Origin: DATCSE01 sp036568605
GTDB taxonomy: Bacteria; Pseudomonadota; Gammaproteobacteria; Burkholderiales; Burkholderiaceae_C
Reading direction: 5' to 3'
DNA length: 22,355 bases
NCBI GenBank assembly: GCA_036568605.1
Contig: DATCSE010000132.1
Location: 1 to 22,355, forward strand
Part shown: positions 22,270-22,355 of the stretch, in pieces
How positions within the stretch are numbered: position 1 is the first letter of the stretch
Layout of the letters: each line of letters begins with the position of its first letter
Translations under genes and position numbers: made by a program
The notes under the pieces: generated by a model
Told to the model about the DNA's origin: nothing
What the model saw: only the letters and a program-made list of their open reading frames with translations
Database searches by the model: none

Positions 22270-22355
22270 ATGCAACCGCATCCGTTTCGCATCAAGACGC
22301 CGTTGCCCGAGGGAGACCTGCTGCTGCAGTCCTTCAGCGTCGAGGAGGCGCTGAG
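22270..22355 (+). CDS. vgrG: T6SS spike protein VgrG (TssI), N-terminal fragment
   Basis: Only 28 codons are inside the window and the frame runs off the right edge. The visible sequence contains FRIKTPLPEGDLLLQSFSVE followed by EAL. It fits the start of VgrG proteins, where a short strand with a conserved Leu-rich segment precedes an 'F-S-x-x-E-A-L-S' motif of the gp27-like domain. VgrG trimers form the puncturing tip of the T6SS tube and carry effectors. Position supports the call: vgrG1 follows clpV1 in the P. aeruginosa H1 cluster. Here the methyltransferase gene intervenes and a 79-nt gap separates the two. Any C-terminal effector extension lies outside the window. Confidence 0.75.
   Translation, partial: MQPHPFRIKTPLPEGDLLLQSFSVEEAL

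Overview
The window is very GC-rich with strongly G/C-ending codons and almost no non-coding space. Protein styles and dispersed repeats point to a betaproteobacterium of the order Burkholderiales (Rubrivivax/Leptothrix-like). This placement is inference from composition and gene content, not a database match. The centre and right of the window are a type VI secretion system (T6SS) locus.

Left part, all on the minus strand. Positions 1-4681 hold a three-gene operon: a PKD-like lipoprotein with two CxxCH haem motifs (4681-2414), an OmpA-domain lipoprotein (2409-1093), and a secreted one-haem c-type cytochrome with Ig-like domains (1063 to beyond the left edge). Positions 4862-9140 hold a signalling operon read as NarL-type response regulator (9140-8436), hybrid histidine kinase (8413-6572) and membrane Ser/Thr kinase (6559-4862).

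A 340-bp divergent intergenic region (9141-9480) separates this from the plus-strand T6SS operon: tssA, tssB, tssC, hcp, a second divergent hcp, tagJ (impE), tssE, tssF, tssG, tssH (clpV), a TPR-methyltransferase and the first codons of vgrG. Apart from the extra hcp and the methyltransferase, this is the gene order of the Pseudomonas aeruginosa H1-T6SS (tssA1 to vgrG1). The window therefore holds the tail module: sheath TssB/C, tube Hcp, baseplate TssE/F/G, cap TssA, the recycling ATPase ClpV with its adaptor TagJ, and the spike VgrG. The membrane-complex genes tssJ, tssL, tssM and the connector tssK are not in the window.

The most unusual feature is three small dispersed repeats embedded in the 3' half of the T6SS operon. 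A ~100-bp palindrome ends in the Shine-Dalgarno and ATG of tssG. A 77-bp REP-like inverted repeat lies in frame inside clpV and encodes an extra linker between its two ATPase modules. A half-copy related to the first element forms the 5' end of the methyltransferase gene. The tandem hcp pair, the TPR-methyltransferase between clpV and vgrG, and the neighbouring cytochrome/OmpA lipoprotein operon are the other points worth attention.
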